This document shows positions 44,749 through 56,271 of a DNA stretch of 56,397 nucleotides, piece after piece. The notes under the pieces were generated by a model. It saw only the letters and a list, made by a program, of their open reading frames with translations. It searched no databases and was not told where the DNA came from. Made by a program: the position numbers and the translations under genes. Source of the stretch: Pseudomonas entomophila. GTDB taxonomy: Bacteria; Pseudomonadota; Gammaproteobacteria; Pseudomonadales; Pseudomonadaceae. Within the stretch, counting starts at the first letter, position 1. The number at the start of each line of letters is the position of its first letter. The DNA lies in NCBI RefSeq assembly GCF_013523125.1, contig NZ_JAAMQJ010000032.1:1-56397 (forward strand), in the 5' to 3' direction.

Positions 44749-45135
44749 GTGAAAAAAGCCGTGAAAAGCCAACGACCTGTAAACCTAGACCTAAGGACCA
44801 TCACAGTCCCGATCACTGCTGTAACCTCATTTCTTCACCGCGTATCCGGCATCATCGTCTTCCTGGGCCTCGGCTTCATGCTCTTCGCGTTGAGCACGTC
44901 GCTGCAGTCCGAAGAAGGCTTTGCCGAGGTGAAGGGTTACCTGAGCAGCCCTCTGGCCAAGTTCATCGCCTGGGGTCTGCTGTCCGCCTTGCTGTATCAC
45001 CTGGTGGCCGGCATTCGCCACCTGATCATGGACATGGGCGTGGGTGAAACGCTCGAAGGTGGTCGACTGGGCTCCAAGCTCATCGTCGCCATTTCCCTGG
45101 TATTGTGCGTATTGGCGGGAGTCTGGATATGGTAA
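44749..45135 (+). CDS. sdhC: Succinate dehydrogenase cytochrome b556 subunit
   Basis: This 128-residue inner-membrane subunit has three transmembrane helices. RPVNLDLRTITVPITAVTS and FLHRVSG carry the Ser and Arg equivalent to E. coli Ser27/Arg31 of the ubiquinone site, and LLYHLVAGIRHL holds the haem-ligand His. The start is GTG 44749 (then AAA AAA GCC), as no in-frame ATG is near. The quinone-site residues look unchanged by eye, which matters because the neighbouring cluster probably makes a succinate dehydrogenase inhibitor. Confidence 0.96.
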   Translation: MKKAVKSQRPVNLDLRTITVPITAVTSFLHRVSGIIVFLGLGFMLFALSTSLQSEEGFAEVKGYLSSPLAKFIAWGLLSALLYHLVAGIRHLIMDMGVGETLEGGRLGSKLIVAISLVLCVLAGVWIW

Positions 45136-45497
45136 CCAACGTCACCAACCTGTCGCGTTCGGGCCTCTACGACTGGATGGCGCAACGTGTTTCGGCGGTC
45201 GTTCTCGCGGCGTACTTCATTTTTCTGTTCGGCTACCTGGTCACGCACCCTGGGCTCGACTACGCCCAATGGCATGCGCTGTTCTCGGGCAACCTGATGC
45301 GCATCTTCAGTCTGCTTGCCTTCGTGGCCCTGGGCGCGCACGCCTGGGTCGGCATGTGGACCGTCACTACCGACTACCTGACGCCGCTGGCGATCGGCAA
45401 GTCGGCGACGGCGGTGCGTTTCCTGGCCCAGGCCATCTGTGGTATCGCGATGTTCGCGTACTTCGTCTGGGGCGTACAGATTCTCTGGGGTATCTGA
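45129..45497 (+). CDS. sdhD: Succinate dehydrogenase membrane anchor subunit
   Basis: This 122-residue anchor has three transmembrane helices, with YDWMAQRVSAVVLAAYF near the N terminus and GAHAWVGMWTVTTDYL. The latter contains the haem-ligand His and the Tyr equivalent to the E. coli quinone-site Tyr83. ATG 45129 overlaps the sdhC stop by seven bases. With SdhC it forms the haem b and ubiquinone site. Confidence 0.96.
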   Translation: MVTNVTNLSRSGLYDWMAQRVSAVVLAAYFIFLFGYLVTHPGLDYAQWHALFSGNLMRIFSLLAFVALGAHAWVGMWTVTTDYLTPLAIGKSATAVRFLAQAICGIAMFAYFVWGVQILWGI

Positions 45498-45500
45498 TTC

Positions 45501-47273
45501 ATGGCTAGTCTTCCAACCATTTCCTTCGACGCCATCATCATCGGTGGCGGCGGCGCCGGCATGCGCGCGGCGCTGCAACTGGCCCAGGGCGGCCACAAGA
45601 CCGCCGTGGTCACCAAGGTCTTCCCGACCCGTTCGCACACCGTGTCCGCCCAGGGCGGCATCACCTGCGCGATCGCCTCGGCCGACCCGAACGACGACTG
45701 GCGCTGGCACATGTACGACACCGTCAAGGGCTCCGACTACATCGGTGACCAAGACGCCATCGAATACATGTGTCAGGAAGGCCCGGCCGCGGTCTTCGAG
45801 CTGGACCACATGGGCCTGCCGTTCTCGCGCACCGAGACCGGCCGCATCTACCAGCGTCCGTTCGGTGGCCAGTCCAAGGACTTCGGCAAGGGCGGCCAGG
45901 CCGCACGGACCTGCGCAGCCTCCGACCGTACCGGTCACGCGCTGCTGCACACCCTGTACCAGGGCAACCTGAAGGCCGGCACTACCTTCCTGAACGAGTA
46001 CTACGCGGTCGATCTGGTGAAGAACCAGGACGGCGCGTTCGTCGGTGTGATCGCGATCTGCATCGAAACCGGCGAAACCATGTACATCAAGGCCAAGGCC
46101 ACGGTACTGGCTACCGGCGGTGCGGGTCGTATCTACGCCTCGACCACCAACGCCCTGATCAACACCGGCGACGGTGTCGGCATGGCGCTGCGCGCCGGCG
46201 TGCCGGTGCAGGACATCGAGATGTGGCAGTTCCACCCGACCGGCATCGCCGGCGCCGGTGTGCTGGTCACCGAAGGCTGCCGTGGTGAAGGCGGTTACCT
46301 GATCAACAAGCACGGCGAGCGCTTCATGGAGCGTTACGCGCCGAACGCCAAGGACCTCGCCGGTCGCGACGTCGTGGCCCGCTCGATGGTCAAGGAAATC
46401 ATTGCCGGCAACGGTTGTGGTCCGGATGGCGACCACGTCATGCTCAAGCTCGACCACCTGGGCGAGGAAGTGCTGCACAGTCGCCTGCCTGGCATCTGCG
46501 AGCTGTCCAAGACCTTCGCCCACGTCGACCCTGTCGTCGCACCGGTCCCGGTCGTTCCGACCTGCCACTACATGATGGGTGGCGTGGCCACCAACATCCA
46601 TGGCCAGGCGATCACCATGGACGCCAACGGCGTCGACCAGATCATCCCGGGCCTGTTCGCCGTCGGCGAAGTGGCGTGCGTATCGGTCCACGGCGCCAAC
46701 CGCCTGGGCGGCAACTCGCTGCTCGACCTGGTGGTCTTCGGCCGTGCCGCGGGTCTGCACCTGGAAAAAGCCCTGAGCGAGGGCGTGCAGTACCGTGACG
46801 CCAGCGACACCGACGTCGACGTGGCGCTGAACCGTCTGGCCAAGCTGAACGAGCGCACCACCGGCGAAGACGTCGCCAGTCTCAAGCGCGAGCTGCAGAG
46901 CTGCATGCAGAACTACTTCGGTGTGTTCCGCACCGGCGAGTACATGCAGAAGGGCATCGCCCAGCTGCAAGGCCTGCGCGAGCGCATCTCGAACGTCAAG
47001 ATCAACGACAAGTCGCAGGCGTTCAACACCGCCCGCATCGAAGCGTTGGAACTGCAGAACCTTCTGGAAGTCGCAGAAGCTACCGCCATCGCGGCCGAAA
47101 CCCGTAAGGAGTCCCGCGGCGCCCATGCCCGTGAAGACTTCGAAGACCGTGACGACGAAAACTGGCTGTGCCATACCCTGTACTTCCCCGGGGAGAAGCG
47201 GGTTGCCAAGCGTGCAGTCAACTTTGCGCCGAAGACCGTTCCGGCCTTCGAACCTAAAGTCCGGACTTACTAA
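45501..47273 (+). CDS. sdhA: Succinate dehydrogenase flavoprotein subunit
   Basis: This 590-residue catalytic subunit has the dinucleotide fold [18 protein letters not shown] and the FAD-attachment His in [13 protein letters not shown] near 45. Succinate-binding segments [23 protein letters not shown] and [13 protein letters not shown] follow, with the C-terminal [14 protein letters not shown]. It oxidises succinate to fumarate on the cytoplasmic face of the inner membrane. Starts three bases after sdhD. Confidence 0.97.
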   Translation: MASLPTISFDAIIIGGGGAGMRAALQLAQGGHKTAVVTKVFPTRSHTVSAQGGITCAIASADPNDDWRWHMYDTVKGSDYIGDQDAIEYMCQEGPAAVFELDHMGLPFSRTETGRIYQRPFGGQSKDFGKGGQAARTCAASDRTGHALLHTLYQGNLKAGTTFLNEYYAVDLVKNQDGAFVGVIAICIETGETMYIKAKATVLATGGAGRIYASTTNALINTGDGVGMALRAGVPVQDIEMWQFHPTGIAGAGVLVTEGCRGEGGYLINKHGERFMERYAPNAKDLAGRDVVARSMVKEIIAGNGCGPDGDHVMLKLDHLGEEVLHSRLPGICELSKTFAHVDPVVAPVPVVPTCHYMMGGVATNIHGQAITMDANGVDQIIPGLFAVGEVACVSVHGANRLGGNSLLDLVVFGRAAGLHLEKALSEGVQYRDASDTDVDVALNRLAKLNERTTGEDVASLKRELQSCMQNYFGVFRTGEYMQKGIAQLQGLRERISNVKINDKSQAFNTARIEALELQNLLEVAEATAIAAETRKESRGAHAREDFEDRDDENWLCHTLYFPGEKRVAKRAVNFAPKTVPAFEPKVRTY

Positions 47274-47284
47274 GGGTGGCTACC

Positions 47285-47989
47285 ATGTTGAAAGTCGAAG
47301 TTTATCGTTACAACCCGGATACCGACACCGCGCCCAAGACGCAGGTGTTCGACGTCGACACTGGCGGCAAGGACCTGATGGTGTTGGACGTACTGGCGCT
47401 GATCAAGGAGCAGGACGAAGGGTTCTCCTACCGTCGCTCCTGCCGTGAAGGCGTCTGTGGCTCCGACGGCATGAACATCAACGGCAAGAACGGCCTGGCC
47501 TGCATCACGCCGCTGTCGGCCGTGGTCAAGGGCAACAAGCTCGTGCTGCGTCCGCTGCCGGGCCTGCCGGTGATCCGCGACCTGGTCGTGGACATGAGCA
47601 TCTTCTACAAGCAGTACGAGAAGGTGAAGCCGTTCCTGCAGAACGACACGCCAGCCCCGGCCATCGAGCGTCTCCAGTCGCCCGAAGAGCGCGAGAAGCT
47701 GGACGGTCTGTACGAGTGCATCCTGTGCGCCTGCTGCTCGACCTCGTGCCCGTCGTTCTGGTGGAACCCCGACAAGTTCCTCGGCCCTGCCGCGCTGCTG
47801 CAAGCCTACCGCTTCCTGGCCGACAGCCGTGACACCAAGACCCAGGAGCGTCTGGCGTCGCTCGACGACCCCTTCAGCGTGTTCCGTTGCCGCGGCATCA
47901 TGAACTGCGTGAACGTCTGCCCCAAGGGTCTGAACCCGACCAAGGCGATCGGCCACGTGCGTAACATGCTGCTGCAAAGCGGTACCTGA
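47285..47989 (+). CDS. sdhB: Succinate dehydrogenase iron-sulfur subunit
   Basis: This 234-residue subunit has the 2Fe-2S ligands in SCREGVCGSDGMNINGKNGLAC (residues 52-73). The 4Fe-4S and 3Fe-4S ligands are in CILCACCSTSCPSFWW (145-160) and CRGIMNCVNVCPKG (202-215). ATG 47285 is used, giving MLKVEVYRYN; an in-frame GTG nine bases upstream is less likely. The CRGIMNC stretch lines the quinone pocket. Confidence 0.97.
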   Translation: MLKVEVYRYNPDTDTAPKTQVFDVDTGGKDLMVLDVLALIKEQDEGFSYRRSCREGVCGSDGMNINGKNGLACITPLSAVVKGNKLVLRPLPGLPVIRDLVVDMSIFYKQYEKVKPFLQNDTPAPAIERLQSPEEREKLDGLYECILCACCSTSCPSFWWNPDKFLGPAALLQAYRFLADSRDTKTQERLASLDDPFSVFRCRGIMNCVNVCPKGLNPTKAIGHVRNMLLQSGT

Positions 47990-48231
47990 TCGATCCGCAG
48001 TACCTGCAAGACACCGACGCGCGGGGGATGAACCCGCGCCGAGGTGAAACCCGGGCATGGGCCCATAAGGCCCCGCTCATTACCCATGAAGCTATGAGAC
48101 CAGCAGGGGCTTCCGGGCTGGTACCCGGAAATCTGCAGGATCCTCGGTGGCGTGATTGAGCCGCTGTACTCGGGCTTTTTCAGGCGTTCCCTGGCTCTTG
48201 TCGATCGTCCCCTAACCGAGGGTGACCAAGC
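47990..48231 (+). ncRNA. Structured leader upstream of sucA (candidate sucA-II RNA)
   Basis: The 242-base sdhB-sucA gap has strong hairpins: GCGCGGG/CCCGCGC at 48019-48039 and TTCCGGG/CCCGGAA at 48111-48130, with a palindrome ATGGGCCCAT near 48057 between them. A conserved cis RNA (sucA-II motif) has been described upstream of sucA in Pseudomonas, so I assign it tentatively. The hairpins are seen directly; the motif match is from memory. Confidence 0.45.
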
Positions 48232-51063
48232 ATGCAAGAAAGCGTGATGCAGCGCATGTGGGAAAGCGCCCACCTTTCAGGTGGTAACGCTGCATATGTG
48301 GAAGAGCTCTATGAGCTTTACCTGCACGACCCTAACGCCGTGCCAGAAGAGTGGCGCACTTACTTCCAGAAGTTGCCCGCCGAAGGCAGCACCGCTACCG
48401 ATGTTCCGCACTCCGCGATCCGTGACCATTTCGTGCTGCTGGCGAAGAACCAGCGCCGCGCCCAGCCGGTGTCTGCCGGGAGCGTGAGCAGTGAGCACGA
48501 GAAGAAGCAGGTCGAGGTGCTGCGACTGATCCAGGCCTTCCGCATGCGCGGCCATCAGGCTGCAAAACTCGACCCGCTGGGGTTGTGGCAGCGTCCTGCG
48601 CCTGTTGACCTGTCGATCAATCACTACGGCTTGACCAATGCCGACCTTGATACGACCTTCCGTGCCGGCGACCTGTACATCGGCAAAGAGGAAGCGAGCC
48701 TACGCGAAATCATCGAGGCTCTCGAGAAGACATATTGTCGCACCATCGGCGCCGAGTTCGCTCACATCGTCGATTCCGAGCAGCGCAGCTGGTTCCAGCA
48801 GCGCCTGGAAAGCGTGCGTGGCCGTCCTGACTACTCCGCCGAGGTGCAGAGCCACCTGCTCGAGCGCGTGACCGCCGCCGAGGGCCTGGAAAAGTACCTG
48901 GGCACCAAGTATCCGGGCACCAAGCGTTTCGGCCTCGAGGGCGGCGAAAGCCTGATCCCGATGCTCGACGAGATGATCCAGCGCTCCGGGTCCTACGGCA
49001 CCAAGGAAGTGGTCATCGGCATGGCCCACCGTGGCCGTCTCAACGTGCTGGTCAACACCTTCGGCAAGAGCCCTCGCGAGCTGTTCGACGAGTTCGAAGG
49101 CAAGAAGATGAACGAGCTGGGCTCCGGTGACGTGAAATACCACCAGGGCTTCTCCTCCAACGTGATGACCACCGGTGGCGAAGTCCACCTGGCCATGGCC
49201 TTCAACCCTTCGCACCTGGAGATCGTCTCGCCAGTGGTCGAAGGGTCGGTCCGTGCCCGCCAGGATCGCCGCAACGACCGCGTCGGCGACAAGGTCCTGC
49301 CGATCACCATCCACGGCGACGCCGCGGTGGCGGGGCAGGGTGTGGTCATGGAAACCTTCCAGATGTCGCAGACCCGCGGTTTCAAGACCGGCGGCACCGT
49401 GCGCATCGTGATCAACAACCAGGTCGGTTTCACCATCAGCAACCCGCAGGACTCGCGTTCCACCGAATACTGCACCGACGTCGCCAAGATGATCCAGGCG
49501 CCGATCCTGCACGTGAACGGCGATGATCCGGAAGCGGTGCTGTTCGTCACCCAGCTGGCCATCGACTACCGCATGCAGTTCAAGCGCGACGTGGTCATCG
49601 ACCTGGTCTGCTACCGCCGCCGCGGCCACAACGAGGCCGACGAGCCGAACGGTACGCAGCCCTTGATGTACCAGCAGATCGGCAAGCAGCGCACCACGCG
49701 CGAGCTGTACGCCGAGGCGCTGATCACTGCAGGTCGCATCGAGGCCGAGCGTGCCCAGGCCAAGATCGACGACTACCGCAATGCGCTGGACAACGGCCTG
49801 CACGTGGTCAAGAGCCTGGTCAAGGAACCGAACCGCGAGCTGTTCGTCGACTGGCGCCCGTACCTGGGTCACACCTGGACCGCTCGCCACGACACCCGCT
49901 TCGACCTCAAGACCCTGCAGGACCTGTCCGGCAAGCTGCTGACGCTGCCCGACGGCTTCGTCGTCCAGCGCCAGGTCTCGAAGATCTACGAAGACCGCCA
50001 GAAGATGCAGGCCGGTGGCCTGTCGATCAACTGGGGCTACGCCGAGACCATGGCCTACGCGACCTTGCTGTTCGAAGGTCACCAAGTGCGCATCACCGGC
50101 CAGGACGTCGGCCGCGGCACCTTCTCGCACCGCCACGCCGCGCTGCACAACCAGAAGGACGCCAGCACCTACCTGCCACTGCAGAACCTCTTCCCGGGCC
50201 AACCGAGCTTCGAGCTGTACGACTCGTTCCTGTCCGAAGAAGCGGTGCTGGCCTTCGAGTACGGCTATTCGACCACCACGCCGAACGCGTTGGTGATCTG
50301 GGAAGCGCAGTTCGGCGACTTCGCCAACGGCGCCCAGGTGGTGATCGACCAGTTCATCACCAGCGGCGAGCACAAGTGGGGTCGTCTGTGCGGCCTGACC
50401 ATGCTGCTGCCACACGGCTACGAAGGGCAGGGGCCGGAGCACTCCTCCGCGCGCCTGGAGCGCTACCTGCAGCTGTGCGCCGAGCACAACATCCAGGTCT
50501 GCGTCCCGACCACGCCCGCGCAGATCTATCACCTGCTGCGTCGTCAGGTCATCCGTCCGCTGCGCAAGCCGCTGGTGGTGCTCACGCCCAAGTCGCTGCT
50601 GCGTCACAAGCTGGCGGTCTCGACCCTCGAAGACCTGGCCGAAGGTTCGTTCCAGACCGTGATCCCGGAAGTCGACACCCTCGACCCGGCCAAGGTCGAG
50701 CGCCTGGTGCTGTGCAGCGGCAAGGTCTACTACGACCTGCTGGAAAAACGTCGTGCCGAAGGTCGTGAAGACACGGTCATCCTGCGCATCGAACAGCTGT
50801 ACCCGTTCCCCGAGGACGACCTGGTCGAGATCCTCGCGCCCTACACGCAGCTCAAGCATGCGGTGTGGTGCCAGGAAGAGCCGATGAACCAGGGCGCCTG
50901 GTACAGCAGCCAGCACCACATGCGCCGCATCCTGAACCGCCTCGATCCGTCGCTGGTTCTGGAATATGCCGGCCGCGACGCCTCCGCCGCGCCTGCCTGT
51001 GGTTACGCTTCGATGCACGCCGAGCAGCAGGAACGCCTGCTGCAAGCCGCCTTCACTGTCTGA
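48232..51063 (+). CDS. sucA: 2-oxoglutarate dehydrogenase E1 component
   Basis: This 943-residue thiamine-diphosphate enzyme decarboxylates 2-oxoglutarate and transfers succinyl to the E2 lipoyl group. The E2-binding N terminus includes AAYVEELYELYLHDPNAVPEEW. IGMAHRGRLNVLVN (about 262-275), HVNGDDPEAVLFVT (ThDP motif), CYRRRGHNEADEP and the C-terminal transketolase-like domain with GQDVGRGTFSHRHA follow. ATG 48232 has GAGGGTG upstream. Confidence 0.97.
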   Translation: MQESVMQRMWESAHLSGGNAAYVEELYELYLHDPNAVPEEWRTYFQKLPAEGSTATDVPHSAIRDHFVLLAKNQRRAQPVSAGSVSSEHEKKQVEVLRLIQAFRMRGHQAAKLDPLGLWQRPAPVDLSINHYGLTNADLDTTFRAGDLYIGKEEASLREIIEALEKTYCRTIGAEFAHIVDSEQRSWFQQRLESVRGRPDYSAEVQSHLLERVTAAEGLEKYLGTKYPGTKRFGLEGGESLIPMLDEMIQRSGSYGTKEVVIGMAHRGRLNVLVNTFGKSPRELFDEFEGKKMNELGSGDVKYHQGFSSNVMTTGGEVHLAMAFNPSHLEIVSPVVEGSVRARQDRRNDRVGDKVLPITIHGDAAVAGQGVVMETFQMSQTRGFKTGGTVRIVINNQVGFTISNPQDSRSTEYCTDVAKMIQAPILHVNGDDPEAVLFVTQLAIDYRMQFKRDVVIDLVCYRRRGHNEADEPNGTQPLMYQQIGKQRTTRELYAEALITAGRIEAERAQAKIDDYRNALDNGLHVVKSLVKEPNRELFVDWRPYLGHTWTARHDTRFDLKTLQDLSGKLLTLPDGFVVQRQVSKIYEDRQKMQAGGLSINWGYAETMAYATLLFEGHQVRITGQDVGRGTFSHRHAALHNQKDASTYLPLQNLFPGQPSFELYDSFLSEEAVLAFEYGYSTTTPNALVIWEAQFGDFANGAQVVIDQFITSGEHKWGRLCGLTMLLPHGYEGQGPEHSSARLERYLQLCAEHNIQVCVPTTPAQIYHLLRRQVIRPLRKPLVVLTPKSLLRHKLAVSTLEDLAEGSFQTVIPEVDTLDPAKVERLVLCSGKVYYDLLEKRRAEGREDTVILRIEQLYPFPEDDLVEILAPYTQLKHAVWCQEEPMNQGAWYSSQHHMRRILNRLDPSLVLEYAGRDASAAPACGYASMHAEQQERLLQAAFTV

Positions 51064-51101
51064 TGCTTCGCACAAGAAACCGTATTTAAGGAAACCTGAG
51101 A

Positions 51102-52322
51102 ATGGCTATCGAGATCAAAGCCCCAACCTTCCCGGAATCGGTCGCCGACGGCACCGTTGCCACCTGGCACAAGCAGCCGGGCGAAGCGGTCAAGCGCGAC
51201 GAACTGATCGTCGACATCGAGACCGACAAGGTGGTGCTGGAAGTCCTGGCGACCGCCGATGGCGTGCTGGGTGACATCGTCAAGGGCGAGGGCGACACCG
51301 TCCTGTCCGACGAAGTCCTGGGCTCGATCGTGGAAGGCGGCGCTACCGCCGCCCCTTCGGCTGCACCGGCCGCCGCGCCTGCCGCTGCGCCGAGCGCCGC
51401 TGCCGAAGCGGGCGAAGACGACCCGATCGCGGCACCGGCCGCGCGCAAGCTGGCCGAAGAGAACGGCATCGACCTGGCGACCGTGAGCGGTACCGGCAAG
51501 GGCGGTCGCGTGACCAAGGAAGACATGGTCGCGGCCATCGCCAACAAGAAGTCGGCGCCGGCACCGGCTGCCAAGCCTGCCGCACCTGCCTCGGCACCGG
51601 TGGTCACCAGCGGTGGCGACCGGACCGAGAAGCGCGTGCCGATGACCCGTCTGCGCGCCAAGATCGCCGAGCGCCTGGTCGAGGCCCAGTCGAACATGGC
51701 CATGCTGACCACCTTCAACGAAGTCGACATGACCGAAGTCATGGCGCTGCGTTCGAAGTACAAGGACCTGTTCGAGAAGACCCACAATGGCGTACGCCTG
51801 GGCTTCATGTCGTTCTTCGTCAAGGCGGCCACCGAGGCGCTCAAGCGCTTCCCGGCGGTCAATGCCTCGATCGATGGCAACGACATCGTCTACCACGGTT
51901 ATGCCGACGTCGGTGTGGCCGTGTCCAGCGACCGTGGCCTGGTGGTACCGGTGCTGCGCAATGCCGAGCAGATGAGCCTGGCCGAGATCGAGAACGGCAT
52001 CGCCACCTTCGGCAAGAAGGCCCGTGACGGCAAGCTGGCCATCGAAGAAATGACCGGTGGTACCTTCACCATCACCAACGGTGGTACATTCGGCTCGATG
52101 ATGTCCACGCCGATCGTCAACCCACCTCAGGCGGCGATCCTGGGCATGCACAACATCATCCAGCGTCCGATGGCGGTCAATGGCCAGGTGGTCATCCGTC
52201 CGATGATGTACCTGGCGCTGTCCTACGACCACCGCCTGATCGACGGCAAAGAGGCCGTGACCTTCCTGGTGACCATCAAGAACCTGCTGGAAGATCCGTC
52301 CCGCCTGCTGCTGGACATTTAA
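51102..52322 (+). CDS. sucB: 2-oxoglutarate dehydrogenase E2 component (dihydrolipoyl succinyltransferase)
   Basis: This 406-residue E2 has one lipoyl domain (lipoyl Lys in [11 protein letters not shown] near 43) and an Ala/Pro linker (about 83-105). A peripheral-subunit-binding domain ([16 protein letters not shown], about 110-145), a second Ala/Pro linker and the acyltransferase core with [13 protein letters not shown] near 380 follow. One lipoyl domain is the usual count for SucB. Located 38 bases after sucA. Confidence 0.97.
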   Translation: MAIEIKAPTFPESVADGTVATWHKQPGEAVKRDELIVDIETDKVVLEVLATADGVLGDIVKGEGDTVLSDEVLGSIVEGGATAAPSAAPAAAPAAAPSAAAEAGEDDPIAAPAARKLAEENGIDLATVSGTGKGGRVTKEDMVAAIANKKSAPAPAAKPAAPASAPVVTSGGDRTEKRVPMTRLRAKIAERLVEAQSNMAMLTTFNEVDMTEVMALRSKYKDLFEKTHNGVRLGFMSFFVKAATEALKRFPAVNASIDGNDIVYHGYADVGVAVSSDRGLVVPVLRNAEQMSLAEIENGIATFGKKARDGKLAIEEMTGGTFTITNGGTFGSMMSTPIVNPPQAAILGMHNIIQRPMAVNGQVVIRPMMYLALSYDHRLIDGKEAVTFLVTIKNLLEDPSRLLLDI

Positions 52323-52343
52323 TCTCAGAGCGGCAAGCTTCGA

Positions 52344-52413
52344 GCGGCAAGCTGCAAGTGGTGCCCTGTGCCGTTACCGCGCATGGCAAGCCACTCGGTT
52401 TGCAGCTTGCCGC
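52344..52413. repeat. Inverted repeat between sucB and lpdG
   Basis: GCGGCAAGCTGCAA (52344-52357) is exactly inverted as TTGCAGCTTGCCGC (52400-52413), with a 42-base loop. More CAAGCTT/AAGCTTG-like words flank it. The sequence words match those of the heptamer tract at the window end. It may form a long hairpin and tune lpdG relative to sucB. Confidence 0.75.
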
Positions 52414-52426
52414 TTGCGGCTCATAG

Positions 52427-53887
<1,461 letters not shown>

Positions 53888-54058
53888 TCATAAGAAACCA
53901 CGGCGGTCTGCCCGTCGTGAGTCTTGCGTGCATGACTCACCGCGGAATGTCCGCCGGATCGGGCCCGAGGCACTGGCCGAGGGTTAACGGTCACAGGTGG
54001 TGCGGCCCCAGCGATGGGGCAGCGCCGAAGCGCAGTACTAACGAAGACGGTAAAAAGC
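53888..54058 (+). ncRNA. Structured leader upstream of sucC (candidate sucC RNA)
   Basis: The 171-base gap between lpdG and sucC contains a 6-bp hairpin with a GNRA tetraloop (GCCCCA-GCGA-TGGGGC, 54005-54020) and GC-rich pairs further upstream. A sucC cis RNA motif is described from Pseudomonas. The hairpin is seen; the motif assignment is tentative. Confidence 0.45.
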
Positions 54059-55225
54059 ATGAATCTTCACGAGTATCAGGGTAAGCAGCTGTTCGCTGAA
54101 TACGGCCTGCCAGTTTCCAAGGGTTTCGCGGTCGACACCCCTGAAGAAGCCGCAGAAGCCTGCGACAAGATCGGTGGCAGCGAGTGGGTCGTCAAGGCTC
54201 AGGTCCACGCCGGTGGTCGCGGCAAGGCGGGCGGCGTCAAGCTGGTCCGTAGCAAGGAAGACGCCAAGGCGTTCGCTGCACAGTGGCTGGGCAAGAATCT
54301 GGTGACTTACCAGACCGACGCCAACGGCCAGCCGGTATCCAAGATTCTGGTCGAATCCTGCACCGACATCGCCAAGGAACTGTACCTGGGCGCGGTCGTC
54401 GACCGTTCGAGCCGTCGCATCGTGTTCATGGCCTCCACCGAAGGTGGCGTGGACATCGAGAAAGTCGCCCACGACACCCCCGAGAAGATCCTCAAGGCCA
54501 CCATCGATCCACTGGTCGGCGCTCAGCCGTTCCAGGGCCGTGAGCTGGCGTTCCAGCTGGGTCTGGAAGGCAAGCAAGTCACCCAGTTCGCCAAGATCTT
54601 CGTCGGTCTGGCCAAGCTGTTCAAGGATCACGACCTGGCCCTGCTGGAAGTGAACCCGCTGGTGATCAAGGCCGATGGCGACCTGCACTGCCTCGATGCC
54701 AAGATCAACATCGACGCCAACGCCATGTACCGTCAGCCCAAGCTGAAGACCTTCCACGACCCGTCGCAGGACGACGCCCGCGAAGCCCACGCCGCCAAGT
54801 TCGAACTGAACTACGTCGCCCTCGAAGGCAACATCGGCTGCATGGTCAACGGCGCTGGCCTGGCCATGGGGACCATGGACATCGTCAACCTGCACGGCGG
54901 CAAGCCGGCCAACTTCCTGGACGTCGGCGGTGGCGCCACCAAGGAACGCGTGACCGAGGCCTTCAAGATCATCCTGTCCGACAGCAATGTCGCGGCCGTG
55001 CTGGTCAACATCTTCGGCGGCATCGTTCGCTGCGACATGATTGCCGAAGGCATCATCGGCGCCGTGAAAGAAGTCGGCGTCAAGGTACCGGTTGTCGTCC
55101 GTCTGGAAGGCAACAACGCCGAACTGGGCGCTAAAGTACTGGCAGAAAGCGGTTTGAACATCATTGCTGCAACCAGCCTGACCGACGCTGCTCAACAAGT
55201 TGTCAAAGCTGCGGAGGGCAAGTAA
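54059..55225 (+). CDS. sucC: Succinyl-CoA synthetase beta subunit
   Basis: This 388-residue ATP-grasp subunit opens [19 protein letters not shown] and has [17 protein letters not shown] (about 46-62), LEVNPLVI and the C-terminal [17 protein letters not shown] 54059 is chosen; an earlier in-frame start at 54014 would add 15 unlike residues. It binds nucleotide and, with SucD, turns succinyl-CoA into succinate with substrate-level phosphorylation. Confidence 0.97.
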   Translation: MNLHEYQGKQLFAEYGLPVSKGFAVDTPEEAAEACDKIGGSEWVVKAQVHAGGRGKAGGVKLVRSKEDAKAFAAQWLGKNLVTYQTDANGQPVSKILVESCTDIAKELYLGAVVDRSSRRIVFMASTEGGVDIEKVAHDTPEKILKATIDPLVGAQPFQGRELAFQLGLEGKQVTQFAKIFVGLAKLFKDHDLALLEVNPLVIKADGDLHCLDAKINIDANAMYRQPKLKTFHDPSQDDAREAHAAKFELNYVALEGNIGCMVNGAGLAMGTMDIVNLHGGKPANFLDVGGGATKERVTEAFKIILSDSNVAAVLVNIFGGIVRCDMIAEGIIGAVKEVGVKVPVVVRLEGNNAELGAKVLAESGLNIIAATSLTDAAQQVVKAAEGK

Positions 55226-56109
55226 TGAGCGTCCTGATCAATAAAGACACCAAGGTCATCTGCCAGGGCTTCACCGGCTCGCAGGGCACCTTCCACTCCG
55301 AACAGGCCATCGCCTATGGCACCCAGATGGTCGGCGGCGTGACCCCGGGCAAGGGCGGCACCACTCACCTGGGCCTGCCGGTGTTCAACACCGTGAAAGA
55401 AGCCGTCGAAGCCACGGGCGCCGACGCTTCGGTCATCTACGTACCGGCTCCGTTCTGCAAGGACTCGATCCTGGAAGCGGCCCTGGGCGGCATCAAACTG
55501 ATCGTCTGCATCACCGAAGGCATCCCGACCCTGGACATGCTGGACGCCAAGGTCAAGTGCGACGAACTGGGCGTGACCCTGATCGGTCCGAACTGCCCAG
55601 GCGTCATCACCCCGGGCGAGTGCAAGATCGGCATCATGCCAGGTCACATCCACCTGCCGGGCAAGGTCGGTATCGTGTCGCGCTCCGGCACCCTGACCTA
55701 CGAAGCCGTCAAGCAGACCACCGACGCCGGCTTCGGCCAGTCGACCTGCGTCGGCATCGGCGGTGACCCGATTCCAGGCTCGAACTTCATCGACATCCTG
55801 AAGCTGTTCCAGGAAGACCCGAAGACCGAAGCGATCGTCATGATCGGTGAGATCGGCGGTTCGGCCGAAGAAGAAGCGGCGGCCTACATCAAGGCCCACG
55901 TGACCAAGCCCGTCGTGTCCTACATTGCCGGTGTGACTGCACCTGCCGGCAAGCGCATGGGCCACGCCGGCGCGATCATCTCCGGCGGCAAAGGTACGGC
56001 CGACGAGAAGTTCGCCGCCCTGCAGGACGCCGGTGTGAAAACCGTCCGTTCGCTGGCCGACATCGGCAAGGCCCTGGCCGAGCTGACTGGCTGGCAAGCC
56101 AAGCACTAA
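55225..56109 (+). CDS. sucD: Succinyl-CoA synthetase alpha subunit
   Basis: This 294-residue subunit has the CoA-binding start [21 protein letters not shown], then [19 protein letters not shown], and the phospho-His in [11 protein letters not shown] near 247. Its ATG shares one base with the sucC stop. It ends the TCA block before a terminator. Confidence 0.97.
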   Translation: MSVLINKDTKVICQGFTGSQGTFHSEQAIAYGTQMVGGVTPGKGGTTHLGLPVFNTVKEAVEATGADASVIYVPAPFCKDSILEAALGGIKLIVCITEGIPTLDMLDAKVKCDELGVTLIGPNCPGVITPGECKIGIMPGHIHLPGKVGIVSRSGTLTYEAVKQTTDAGFGQSTCVGIGGDPIPGSNFIDILKLFQEDPKTEAIVMIGEIGGSAEEEAAAYIKAHVTKPVVSYIAGVTAPAGKRMGHAGAIISGGKGTADEKFAALQDAGVKTVRSLADIGKALAELTGWQAKH

Positions 56110-56131
56110 GCAGCACCCCCACGCAGTCGAG

Positions 56132-56155
56132 AGGCCACCTTCGGGTGGCCTTTTG
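56132..56155 (+). terminator. Terminator of sucCD
   Basis: AGGCCACC, loop TTCG, GGTGGCCT followed by TTT, 22 bases after the sucD stop. A stable UUCG-type tetraloop hairpin. Confidence 0.92.
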
Positions 56156-56271
56156 CGTTTGGGCGTGAGCCACAAGGTATGAGCTGCAAGTTATTAGCTA
56201 CAAGCTGCAAGCGGACGGTAGTGCGGTTCGTTAGGTGTTGACAGGATGTTGATGCGGCGCTGACGCTCTGG

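Noticed and set aside
48700..51075. A 791-codon open frame antisense to sucA
   Set aside because: It is the mirror of a strongly conserved sucA reading frame; no motif or ribosome site supports it. The same applies to long antisense frames opposite sdhA, the synthetase, fpvA, lpdG and sucC.
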